From: a virus | Strand: one strand, 5' to 3' | IMG/VR virus record: IMGVR_UViG_3300044655_001767 | Location: 1-64,000 of that record | DNA length: 64,000 nt | In this document: piece after piece, positions 47,287 to 54,832 of the stretch | Layout: every line of letters starts with the position of its first letter | Position numbering within the stretch: position 1 is the stretch's first letter | Made by a program: the position numbers and the translations under genes | The notes under the pieces: model-generated | What the model saw: the letters and a program-made list of their open reading frames with translations, nothing else | The model's database searches: none | What the model was told of the DNA's origin: nothing

Positions 47287-48102
47287 ATGAAAAAATCCAT
47301 TTTAGTTAATCCAGACGAGATTCAATTGTATATCAAAGATTTACGAAAAATTCCTGTAATGTCACATCAAAGACAGGAAGAAGTTTTTGAATTATTAAAC
47401 AATAAAAAAACAGATAAAGAAACTAGAGGAAAACTTTATAATGAATTGGTTGTTGGTAATTTAAGATTTGTAATATCTGTGGCTAAAATGTTTCAAAATC
47501 AGGGAATGGATTTGTTGGACATTATTTCAGAAGGTAATATTGGTTTAATTAAAGCGGCGGAAAGATTTGACCCGACGACTGGTTTAAAATTTATTTCATA
47601 CGCGGTGTGGTGGGTTAGACAATCAATAATGGCATCTCTAAATGAAAACTGTAGAACAATTCGTATACCTTCAAATTTAGTACAAGATGCTCAAAAACAA
47701 AAGAAAATTGAAATAAGTGAAGAAGATAATTTCTTCATAAACAATGTTGAAGATGAAACACCAATCGGTGTTAATCTCCCATACTGTATTGGTTTATATA
47801 AAGAAATTAATGAAGATGGTGACCAATTAATTGATGTTATACCTAATAGAGAGGCTGAAAGTCCTGACGCCATTCTTAATTCACCGGAAGAAATAAAGAA
47901 AAAAGTTTCAGCAATGTTAAGTGTGTTGGATGATAGAGAAAAAATAATCATTGAAAGATATTATGGGTTAACGGGTATAGAATCTAACTTGGAAGATTTA
48001 GGTGAGGAGTTTGGTTGTACTAAAGAACGTATAAGACAATTACGTGATAAGGCTATTAAGAAACTAAGAAACGAAAGTTTTGGTCTCTTAAACTATTTAT
48101 AA
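47287..48102 (+). CDS. Sigma-70 family RNA polymerase sigma factor
   Basis: The 271-aa product has region 1.2 (IQLYIKDLRKIPVMSHQRQE), region 2 (NLRFVISVAKMFQNQGMDLL, then EGNIGLIKAAERFDPTTGLK and FISYAVWWVRQSIMASLNE), a reduced region 3, and region 4 (VLDDREKIIIERYYGL, then CTKERIRQLRDKAIKKLR, the -35-binding helix-turn-helix). It resembles the short primary sigma factor of Bacteroidota (about 287 aa), with a divergent linker in place of the region 3 helices. I infer that it redirects host RNA polymerase to phage promoters, possibly the TATTTAT motifs, as T4 gp55 does. Confidence 0.88.
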   Translation: MKKSILVNPDEIQLYIKDLRKIPVMSHQRQEEVFELLNNKKTDKETRGKLYNELVVGNLRFVISVAKMFQNQGMDLLDIISEGNIGLIKAAERFDPTTGLKFISYAVWWVRQSIMASLNENCRTIRIPSNLVQDAQKQKKIEISEEDNFFINNVEDETPIGVNLPYCIGLYKEINEDGDQLIDVIPNREAESPDAILNSPEEIKKKVSAMLSVLDDREKIIIERYYGLTGIESNLEDLGEEFGCTKERIRQLRDKAIKKLRNESFGLLNYL

Positions 48103-48105
48103 GGT

Positions 48106-49473
48106 ATGAATAATAATTGGTTAAAGTATTTGGTTGCACTGGCGGCTATTATGATTGCGGGTAGTGCTGCATATTTTTCAGTAACTGGTCTTGGTGTTTT
48201 ATTTAGTGGTGCTGCAATTGCCGTTATGATTATGGCAAGTTCATTAGAATTTGCAAAGTTAGTTACCGCAACTTATTTAAAACAAAAGTGGGAAAAAATA
48301 GAGTTACTTAGTAAAATTTATTTAACCACCTCCGTTGTTATTTTAATGTTAATCACATCTGCAGGTATCTTCGGTTATCTTTCAAATGCATTCCAACAAC
48401 AAAATTTAGGATTACAAAAAATTGAAAGAGACATTGCAGTTTACCAAACACAAATTACTAAAAATGATTTAGAAATATCTCGTTACACCACTCAATTAAA
48501 CAATCAACAAAATATTCGTAATTCACAAGAGACAAATTTAACCAAACAAATTGATAAGGATAAATCAACATCTAGAGTGTCTCAAATGATTAAATCCGCA
48601 GATAAAGAAATTAATTCTATTTCAAAAAGAATTGATGAATTAACAATAAAAAACAACGCATCATTAGATTCAATTAATGTTATTAAAAATAATAATATTG
48701 AATTAGAAAAAGAAGTAGGGGGGTTTCGTTTTGTAGCAGAATCTTTCGGTGTACCACTTAATTCTGTTGTTAAATTCTTTATAATTTTAATTGTGATTGT
48801 GTTTGATCCATTGGCGGTTGCGTTAATTATTTCATTCAATCAATTAACCATGGAAGGTAAGAAGAAAGATGAGGATGAAAAAGAACCATCGTCTCCGGAA
48901 GATTTAAAAAACTTTGTTGATGAAACCACAAGATTACATTTAACTGAAAACGATTTAATGAAGTTAGAAGAAACTTTATTAAATCCACCAAAACCAAATG
49001 ACAATTTAAAATCTGCTGCCGAATATTATAAAATGAAGACAGATATTGAACGTGAAAAACGTGGAGAACTATTAGCGGAGATGATGAAGAACGACCAAGA
49101 ATTAGGTTTATATGACGATACATCAGATTGGGATGTTACTTTAATGGATGGTTTAGAAGATGAAGAACCATTCTTTACTGAAGAAGAAACGGAGAAAATT
49201 TTACAAGAAGAACCAACTGAAGAAGAAATTAAAAGAAATTTTTCCACTATAGAACCTGAAACAGAGAATATTTTACAAGAAGAACCAACAACAACCGCAA
49301 ATAATAAAATATTCACAACAATTGAACAACATAAAAAGAATGGTTATAAAGTAAGTCAAATTCCTAAAGATGACGAAAGAATGAACATTATAGGTCAGAA
49401 TGGAAATGAAGGGTTACATTACGACAATGAAGAAGACACATCATTAGAAAAAAATGATGAAAAAAAAAATTAG
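48106..49473 (+). CDS. Membrane protein with coiled coil and acidic C-terminal tail, 455 aa
   Basis: Two or three membrane segments at about 8-45 and 63-85, a coiled coil at about 95-200, another membrane segment (FFIILIVIVFDPLAVALII, about 224-242), then a long acidic cytoplasmic tail with EEETEKILQEEPTEEE and a similar second copy. Proteins of this design occur in T4-like phages of marine bacteria, but the role is unknown to me. It lies three bases after the sigma gene. The frame stops just after a run of ten A, and a further open frame continues in the -1 frame. Confidence 0.7.
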   Translation: MNNNWLKYLVALAAIMIAGSAAYFSVTGLGVLFSGAAIAVMIMASSLEFAKLVTATYLKQKWEKIELLSKIYLTTSVVILMLITSAGIFGYLSNAFQQQNLGLQKIERDIAVYQTQITKNDLEISRYTTQLNNQQNIRNSQETNLTKQIDKDKSTSRVSQMIKSADKEINSISKRIDELTIKNNASLDSINVIKNNNIELEKEVGGFRFVAESFGVPLNSVVKFFIILIVIVFDPLAVALIISFNQLTMEGKKKDEDEKEPSSPEDLKNFVDETTRLHLTENDLMKLEETLLNPPKPNDNLKSAAEYYKMKTDIEREKRGELLAEMMKNDQELGLYDDTSDWDVTLMDGLEDEEPFFTEEETEKILQEEPTEEEIKRNFSTIEPETENILQEEPTTTANNKIFTTIEQHKKNGYKVSQIPKDDERMNIIGQNGNEGLHYDNEEDTSLEKNDEKKN

Positions 49474-49712
49474 TAGACCCCCAAATTCCAATAACGGAAA
49501 AAAACGTCCCAACGTTAGAATCTCAAGATTCTGATAATTTATATTGGGAAAAAGATGACGTAAATCCAAACCAAGTACTATATGATTTGGAAAATAATAA
49601 GGTTATAATACCAAATGAGGATATAACTCTTAACTCACCACTAACTGATTTAGGTCCTAAATTCATTAAGAAAAATGTTAGTAATACACGAAATAGAAAA
49701 AATAGATTATAA
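49461..49712 (+). other. Startless open frame in -1 frame: frameshift extension of the 48106 gene
   Basis: The preceding gene ends GAA AAA AAA AAT TAG within a ten-A run (49460-49469). A shift to the -1 frame on A-AAA-AAA gives AAA AAA AAA TTA GTA GAC and a further 83 open codons (ESQDSDNLYWEKDDVNPNQV, then KVIIPNEDITLNSPLTDLGP) to a TAA at 49710. No ATG, GTG or TTG begins this frame. Its composition matches the acidic tail upstream. Programmed frameshift, transcriptional slippage or a one-base sequence error could explain it. Confidence 0.55.
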
Positions 49713-50298
49713 TAGTTTAATTATTAATAAAAGAAAATCTAAAAAAACTCAAATATTCCTATACGATACACAAAGAAGATTTGACGACTTTGTTAATAAA
49801 ATTGAACATCGTAATAATGGTAAGTTTGATGACATCCCACATTTTATAGTTACAAAATTAGGTAGTACATATCAATTGTTTGATACCAACTATAGTTCTA
49901 ATACGTTTAATGACTCACAGAACGATAAGAGGATGATTAAAATAGCAATTGAGAACTTGGGTTGGTTGAATAAGAACACCATCACTGGTGTCCTTAATAA
50001 TTGGATTGGAGACCCATATAGGTCAGAACCCCATATACGTAATTGGAGAAACTACTATTTTTGGGATAAGTACACTGAAATCCAAATGAATTCACTATCT
50101 GAACTATGTGATTCCCTATGTGATAAACACGAAATACCAAAACAAACCGTACCGTCCCAAGGATATTTAGAAAACATATCTAATTTCAAAGGAATAGTAT
50201 GTAAATCCAACTTTTCAAGTATTTATACAGATATAAACCCTTCTTTTAATTTTGGGGTCTTTTTTAATTATGCAAATGAAAATGAAAACAGATTATGA
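49675..50298 (+). CDS. Amidase-fold protein (N-acetylmuramoyl-alanine amidase-like), endolysin candidate
   Basis: The 207-aa product has the layout of the amidase_2/T7 lysozyme fold: TQIFLYDTQRR (first strand), DIPHFIVTKLGSTYQLFD (second and third strands), RMIKIAIENLGWL, then KYTEIQMNSLSELCDSLCDK (substrate helix) and FKGIVCKSNFSSIYTDINPS. The zinc positions expected in T7 lysozyme (HxSA-type His, late His and Cys/Asp) are not filled in an obvious way: the first strand has YDT and the late motif CKSN. It may be an unusual lytic enzyme or a non-catalytic cell-wall binder. No signal peptide. Confidence 0.55.
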   Translation: MLVIHEIEKIDYNSLIINKRKSKKTQIFLYDTQRRFDDFVNKIEHRNNGKFDDIPHFIVTKLGSTYQLFDTNYSSNTFNDSQNDKRMIKIAIENLGWLNKNTITGVLNNWIGDPYRSEPHIRNWRNYYFWDKYTEIQMNSLSELCDSLCDKHEIPKQTVPSQGYLENISNFKGIVCKSNFSSIYTDINPSFNFGVFFNYANENENRL

Positions 50299-50797
50299 TG
50301 TAACCAAGAATATGTTAAAGACCATTAGGTCTATAACAGAATCTAAAATATCAAAACAATCAATTAATGAGGTTGCTGAGTTCGAATCTACATTATCTGA
50401 TGATGCAAGTCAAGAACAAAAAAATGACGTTACAGTAATTAATAATGTTGATGTTAAGTTATTATCTACAGATCAAGCTGACATGACATTGAGTGAAACA
50501 CAAAAAACTACAATTTCAGGTTTAATTGATAATTTCAAACAACAAGTTTCACAAATAGCAGAATTTGACCCAGGGATGACCATTAACCAAGACCAAATCA
50601 GATTGGATGGTTATTTACCAGATGAAGATATTAACTTTGTTTTTATCGCTGGAACCGAAAGTGGTGTTTATATTAATGCTGATATGTTGAAACTTGAACA
50701 AAATGTTGCAACAGCGTTAGAAAAATTGGCGAAATTTGATGAAACATTCAAAACATCAATTGAACCATTAATAAATCAAAGAGATAATAACATATAA
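50270..50797 (+). CDS. Hypothetical assembly-type protein, 175 aa
   Basis: The ATG at 50270 is preferred to the in-frame TTG at 50252; Met at 50276 and 50282 are also possible. The product has a helical N-terminus (NMLKTIRSITESKISKQSI), a central acidic linker and a small alpha/beta domain (INFVFIAGTESGVYINADML). It resembles minor head or core proteins by composition, but no family is recognised. It overlaps the amidase-fold gene by 29 nt and the next gene by one base. Confidence 0.55.
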   Translation: MQMKMKTDYDVTKNMLKTIRSITESKISKQSINEVAEFESTLSDDASQEQKNDVTVINNVDVKLLSTDQADMTLSETQKTTISGLIDNFKQQVSQIAEFDPGMTINQDQIRLDGYLPDEDINFVFIAGTESGVYINADMLKLEQNVATALEKLAKFDETFKTSIEPLINQRDNNI

Positions 50798-51036
50798 TGG
50801 CATTAACAGACCAAGATAAAAAAGAAATAGAAAGAATCACCAAAAGGGAGATTAAAGATTTTATGGATTCAACCCAAGCCACAAGAATCGTTGTTAAAAT
50901 GATTCAAGATGAGTTAGGTACCAAAAAAATAGATGATAAAATCGTTGACCTTTCAACTAAAGTGGTTGTTGAACTTTTTAAGACCTTGTGGCAGAGAAAG
51001 GGATTTTGGGAAAGTGCATTAAAAGGTGTGAGATAA
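50797..51036 (+). CDS. Small helical protein, 79 aa
   Basis: The start overlaps the previous stop (TAATG), and its own stop overlaps the next ATG in the same way. The product is helical and charged, with DQDKKEIERITKREIKDFM at the start and an amphipathic second half (VVVELFKTLWQRKGFWESAL). No family recognised. Tight coupling on both sides suggests that it works with its neighbours. Confidence 0.6.
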   Translation: MALTDQDKKEIERITKREIKDFMDSTQATRIVVKMIQDELGTKKIDDKIVDLSTKVVVELFKTLWQRKGFWESALKGVR

Positions 51037-51881
51037 TGAAGTACCTTAAACCAAATATTGACCATGAGTGGATGGAAGCACTTCGTTACCGTGAATTTGA
51101 AAAAATGGGTAAGGATGGTTGGAAAGATATTGCATCAAACGATTACGATATTACCAATTACAATAAGATTAAAGATGTGTTAAAGAATGTTGATTTAGAT
51201 TTTGACACATTAGAAGACGAAAAAAAGGAAAGATTTAATAAAGCATTTAAAAAGGGTAAAGTAGAAATACCAATGGTGGTTAAATTTGGGGATAATGATT
51301 ATCATCTTTTAGGTGGTAATACAAGATTGGCGGGATTAATTGACAAAGGGATTAACCCAAAATTGTGGGTTGTGAATATGACAAAAAAGAAAAAGGAAGA
51401 GGTTAAAGAAACTGGTGCAGACTCTTCAGGATCATTTAGTGGTCCTTTGTTTGGTAAATCAAAAGTGGTTAAAAGACCAATTTCAAGTATACCTAATCTA
51501 AACCTTACTGAAGAGGAAGAGATTAAAGAAGTGACCGCAGGTGACGCTGGACAATTTGATGTTCCGGCATTTGGTAAAACAACTAAAGGTGGACGTAAAA
51601 ATCCATTAAAAATAGACGGACCTAAAAGTATCTACAAAGGTAGAGCGGTTACAGATAGGAATTTCCCTAAATGGGGAGGTCCTGATAGTGTTTTTGTAAA
51701 AGTTAAAGAGAAGTGTAAGAAATTCCCTTATTGTAACCAAGGTGACACTGGTGCAATTGAATTCATACACGAAGACGATGAATTACAAGAATCCATTAAG
51801 GAAATATCAAAAAAATACGGAATTCTACATAAAGATGTGGAAAATATCGTATTAAATGAGATTAACAAGATATTTATTTAA
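51036..51881 (+). CDS. ParB/Srx-like domain protein, 281 aa
   Basis: I chose the ATG at 51036, which overlaps the previous stop as TAATG, over an in-frame GTG at 50988. Residues about 70-110 contain VEIPMVVKFGDNDYHLLGGN followed by TRLAGLIDKG, the GGNTR loop of ParB/sulfiredoxin-like domains that bind nucleotide. Two short related motifs, SGPLFGK and DVPAFGK, lie in the linker. The C-terminal part (KEKCKKFPYCNQGDTGAIEF) has two Cys, and the end is a helix pair. Nuclease or ATP/CTP-binding activity is unproven. Confidence 0.6.
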   Translation: MKYLKPNIDHEWMEALRYREFEKMGKDGWKDIASNDYDITNYNKIKDVLKNVDLDFDTLEDEKKERFNKAFKKGKVEIPMVVKFGDNDYHLLGGNTRLAGLIDKGINPKLWVVNMTKKKKEEVKETGADSSGSFSGPLFGKSKVVKRPISSIPNLNLTEEEEIKEVTAGDAGQFDVPAFGKTTKGGRKNPLKIDGPKSIYKGRAVTDRNFPKWGGPDSVFVKVKEKCKKFPYCNQGDTGAIEFIHEDDELQESIKEISKKYGILHKDVENIVLNEINKIFI

Positions 51882-51883
51882 TT

Positions 51884-53146
51884 ATGAAAGTAAGCGAATT
51901 AACAACAATTATTGAAAACATCGTTTCTAACGAAATTAGAAAGACAATTATGGAAGAGAATAATGGTAAGAAAGAAGTTTATCATATAAAATGTGAAGGT
52001 ATACCTTTAGCAACATTTGAATCTGAAGAAGAAGCGAACGACGCATTACCTGATTATAAGGCTAAACATAAAGATGGTGAACTAATCATCGAAAAAGGAG
52101 TTTATGAAAGTCATGATGATATGATGAATAAACTTGATGAGATGAACGACCAATTAGAAGAAACAGAAAATATGGAAAATACACAAATGGACGAAAAATT
52201 AGTGGGTAATCAAGATAAACTTGATAAAAATCACAATGGTAAGATTGATGGTCAAGATTTTAAAATCATGAAAGGTCAAGATTCATCAGATGAAGAAGAG
52301 TGTGATGAGTGTGGTAGTTCTTCTATGGAAGAAGAGGAAAAAGGTGATGACGATTTTGAAAATATGTTAAGGGGTAGAAGAAAACACAGTTATGTAGATA
52401 AAGGTGAAGAAACACCTGACGAAATGGCTGAAGAAAAGAAATCTTGTGAAAAATGTGATAAAGAAATATGTGAGTGTGGAGGCGGAATGTACGAATCAAA
52501 AAAGAAAACGGTACGTTTAACTGAAACCGAATTAATCAAATTAATCAGTAAGATGGTTAATGAATCAATTCCTGGTTTACAAGCTGCCGAAAAATCACAT
52601 CTTGAAAGTGGTAAAGAAAATAAGGCACATTTAGCTGACGTTGAAACTAAAATGAAAAAATTAGCATCATTTGATGGTAACGACAATCCTGAATTTCCTA
52701 AAGCTATTGGTAAGGGTGAAAAGGTTGCAAGAAAAAATACACCAGAACAAGAAGATGAAATTGCTAAAAACTATGCTGGTTTAGAAAATTTAGAATATGA
52801 TATTGAACCATCAGAACAATTTAAGAAAAGATTGAAGATGGCGATAGAAGGAGATACATTGATGGGTAATGGTAAAGTTACCGAACCTGCAAGTATTAAA
52901 CCATCAAACGGTGCGGAGAAAGGAAAAGAAGCAAAAGAAAAAGAAGGTAATCACATTCAAACTCCTGAAACCGCTAAAAAGATAGAAAAACAAGTTAAAG
53001 ATAGAGAAGAAGATAAAAAGAATAGAGTTTTATATTCTAAAGAAAAGGTTCCAGTTAGTGAATCAAAAGTAAATTTTTCAAGTGTTCTTGACAATGAAAT
53101 CAAGAAAATGAAGAATATTTCAGAATACAATAAAAAAACTCAATAA
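51884..53146 (+). CDS. Acidic protein with EF-hand-like loop and Cys motifs, 420 aa
   Basis: Residues about 113-124 read DKNHNGKIDGQD, which fits the 12-residue EF-hand/dockerin calcium loop (D, N, N, K/I, D, D at 1, 3, 5, 7/8, 9, 12). CxxC pairs follow (CDECG, CEKCDKEICECGG). Helical N-terminus (VSELTTIIENIVSNEI) and a similar helix (VRLTETELIKLISKMV) near residue 210. The rest is Lys/Glu-rich and probably flexible. A scaffold or prohead-core role is possible by composition and by position after the ParB-like gene; not proven. Confidence 0.6.
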   Translation: MKVSELTTIIENIVSNEIRKTIMEENNGKKEVYHIKCEGIPLATFESEEEANDALPDYKAKHKDGELIIEKGVYESHDDMMNKLDEMNDQLEETENMENTQMDEKLVGNQDKLDKNHNGKIDGQDFKIMKGQDSSDEEECDECGSSSMEEEEKGDDDFENMLRGRRKHSYVDKGEETPDEMAEEKKSCEKCDKEICECGGGMYESKKKTVRLTETELIKLISKMVNESIPGLQAAEKSHLESGKENKAHLADVETKMKKLASFDGNDNPEFPKAIGKGEKVARKNTPEQEDEIAKNYAGLENLEYDIEPSEQFKKRLKMAIEGDTLMGNGKVTEPASIKPSNGAEKGKEAKEKEGNHIQTPETAKKIEKQVKDREEDKKNRVLYSKEKVPVSESKVNFSSVLDNEIKKMKNISEYNKKTQ

Positions 53147-53195
53147 TTTCTTTTTTTTAAATTCTTTAATCTTTATATTATAATATAATAAGGTT

Positions 53196-53651
53196 ATGGA
53201 AAATAAAGAAGGTTATTTAGAGTTTGTACATTCCGAAAGTTACAAAAATCAAATTGACGTTTGGTATAGAGCTTACAACATAAGTCGTGAGAAGACAGAA
53301 CTTTTCTATGACTTTCTTATGTCATTATATAATCTTTTACAAGAGACGTATTTGGGACCTGAAGTGTTTGAATTAGAGGAGGACCAAAAAAATCATTTTA
53401 CTTGGTGTTGGGATAAAACCATTGAAAATTTCAATAAAGAAAAGATATTTTTTAAAGAGAGAGGCAATTGTTACGAATACTGTTGGAACTTCTTTTTAGA
53501 GGCGTATTATTTTGCACAACTTGATGATAATCAAATAAAAATAACCCAATATTTTTTTAAATTATTTGATTTTAAACATAGAAAGACCAGGTCCGAATTG
53601 GATATGTTGACCGAAATTTACAAATTGTTTGAACAAAACTTGAAAAAGTAG
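53196..53651 (+). CDS. Hypothetical protein, 151 aa
   Basis: Unrecognised. Helical, aromatic-rich and acidic (EKTELFYDFLMSLYNLLQET; NHFTWCWDKTIENFNK; YYFAQLDDNQIKITQYFFKL). No membrane segment despite the aromatics. It starts a new unit after a gap with a TATATTAT element, so it is probably expressed early. Confidence 0.6.
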   Translation: MENKEGYLEFVHSESYKNQIDVWYRAYNISREKTELFYDFLMSLYNLLQETYLGPEVFELEEDQKNHFTWCWDKTIENFNKEKIFFKERGNCYEYCWNFFLEAYYFAQLDDNQIKITQYFFKLFDFKHRKTRSELDMLTEIYKLFEQNLKK

Positions 53652-53691
53652 ATATTTTTCCGTATATTCATATTAAAAACCGAATAATATT

Positions 53692-53883
53692 ATGGAAACC
53701 TTAAATAAAATAAAGGACCTAGTAGAGAAAATGTCAGTAGATACACAAAAGGTTTATGATAAAGGAAACCGAAGTGCATCAATTAGAGCTAGAAAATACG
53801 CTCAAGAAATTAAATTATTAATTGCCATTTATCGCAAGGACATCCTTGAAGAAATTAAAAAATACGACGATGTACCAAGTTAA
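53692..53883 (+). CDS. Histone H1-like (Hc1-type) protein, 63 aa
   Basis: The product reads IKDLVEKMSVDTQKVYDKGN followed by RSASIRARKYAQEIKLLIAI and a helical end. The GN-(K/R)-x-A-x-x-RARK-x-x-x-E-(I/L)-K pattern is that of the short histone H1-like proteins of Bacteroidota and Chlamydia (Hc1 family). Host members are DNA-binding nucleoid proteins. I infer DNA compaction or interference with host nucleoid organisation. The leader has a TATATTCA element. It overlaps the next gene by 14 nt. Confidence 0.65.
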   Translation: METLNKIKDLVEKMSVDTQKVYDKGNRSASIRARKYAQEIKLLIAIYRKDILEEIKKYDDVPS

Positions 53884-54046
53884 AATATTTTTATTTGTAA
53901 TCAGTATATTATTTTCAATGAGATTAATTACTGAATTTACAATTAAATTATTCCAAGATAATCCTGAACCTTTAGTTTTGTCAAAAATTGAACAGGTTTT
54001 AATATATCTTGCTGTTTCATATATAATAACATTCATATTAACATAA
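53870..54046 (+). CDS. Small membrane protein, 58 aa
   Basis: Start at ATG 53870; an upstream in-frame TTG at 53822 would lie deep inside the histone-like gene. Two hydrophobic segments: VKIFLFVISILFSMRLI and VLIYLAVSYIITFIL, with a short polar loop. No family recognised. A two-segment protein of this size could be a holin, but it sits in an early-type cluster. Confidence 0.55.
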   Translation: MYQVKIFLFVISILFSMRLITEFTIKLFQDNPEPLVLSKIEQVLIYLAVSYIITFILT

Positions 54047-54050
54047 TACC

Positions 54051-54506
54051 GTGTTTGAATCAATAAAATCAATAAGACCATATTTTCATTCGTTAAGAGA
54101 AATTGAAAATAATGTTAGTTTAGATATTAAATTACCATTAAATTGGAAATACGAAGAAATTTTAAAACCGTATCGTTCGGTTGTAGTTAAAATTCAAGAT
54201 AAGAATGAAAAGTTTACGTTAATGTCTTTAATTTCAAGTGCAACACAAGAAGGATATGATGTTGTTTTTGCTTGTGCATTAGAAATATTTAAAGTAAATA
54301 AAGATGAAGAAGAGAAACAAAAACTTTTCCAATCGAAAGTAAAAGAATTACAAGAACTATTTAAGAATGAATCATTAGATAAATTAAAAGGTTTAAATTT
54401 ATTAGATAATTATGGACAAGAGAATACAACAGGGATTGGAGATACTGAGGAAGGAGATAGAGAAGGACTCGTTGGAGATAGAGACGAGCAAGAACAGGAT
54501 GATTGA
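54051..54506 (+). CDS. Hypothetical protein, 151 aa, GTG start
   Basis: Unrecognised. GTG start, four nt after the previous stop. The folded part (IKLPLNWKYEEILKPYRSVV, then NEKFTLMSLISSATQEGYDV) is followed by a coiled coil. The last 30 residues are Gly/Glu/Asp-rich and overlap the start of the next gene by 95 nt. The low-complexity end may be a by-product of that overlap. Confidence 0.55.
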   Translation: MFESIKSIRPYFHSLREIENNVSLDIKLPLNWKYEEILKPYRSVVVKIQDKNEKFTLMSLISSATQEGYDVVFACALEIFKVNKDEEEKQKLFQSKVKELQELFKNESLDKLKGLNLLDNYGQENTTGIGDTEEGDREGLVGDRDEQEQDD

Positions 54507-54615
54507 TGAAATCAAATCACTGGATAAAAATAAAATGTTTCAGCCGAAACCAAAAAAGAAAGTATCTATAATAGATAAGATATTAAAGATATTAGGACAT
54601 GGAAAAAAAAGGTGA
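54412..54615 (+). CDS. Small basic helical protein, 67 aa, start nested in previous gene
   Basis: The product has an amphipathic helix (LEILRKEIEKDSLEIETSKN) and a Pro/Lys-rich C-terminus (FQPKPKKKVSIIDKILKIL). Its first 95 nt are shared with the previous gene in another frame, and its end overlaps the next by 17 nt. The helix and the basic tail look like a real protein rather than a chance frame, but the evidence is limited. Confidence 0.45.
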   Translation: MDKRIQQGLEILRKEIEKDSLEIETSKNRMIDEIKSLDKNKMFQPKPKKKVSIIDKILKILGHGKKR

Positions 54616-54832
54616 GTTATTAAATCAATTAGCTATTATATCGGATTTATTAGAAAAGGTAAACGCCGAGACTAAATCAACAACAATTGTTTTTGAATTA
54701 TCAAATATGGAGTTTGATAGAGTGTTTCAGAGTATACAAAAAAAATATGGAAGTAAATTGGAGAACCCTAAAGGTAAGTTTAATATTACGATAGGGTTAA
54801 TTGATATTGTATTTAATACGAATAATGTCTAA
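54599..54832 (+). CDS. Hypothetical protein, 77 aa
   Basis: Unrecognised small alpha/beta protein (LLNQLAIISDLLEKVNAETK, then FNITIGLIDIVFNTNNV). It is the last + strand gene before a minus-strand pair and overlaps the end of the convergent gene by 20 nt. Confidence 0.55.
   Translation: MEKKGELLNQLAIISDLLEKVNAETKSTTIVFELSNMEFDRVFQSIQKKYGSKLENPKGKFNITIGLIDIVFNTNNV

Noticed and set aside
50988-51035. GTG start upstream of the ParB-like gene
   Set aside because: The ATG at 51036 overlaps the previous stop as TAATG, a pattern repeated at 50797 and 57064.
52220-52262. Cellulosome dockerin domain
   Set aside because: Only one calcium loop is present; dockerins have two. Kept as an EF-hand-like loop.
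53822-53869. TTG start for the small membrane protein
   Set aside because: It would read through the histone-like gene; the ATG at 53870 gives a clean two-segment membrane protein.
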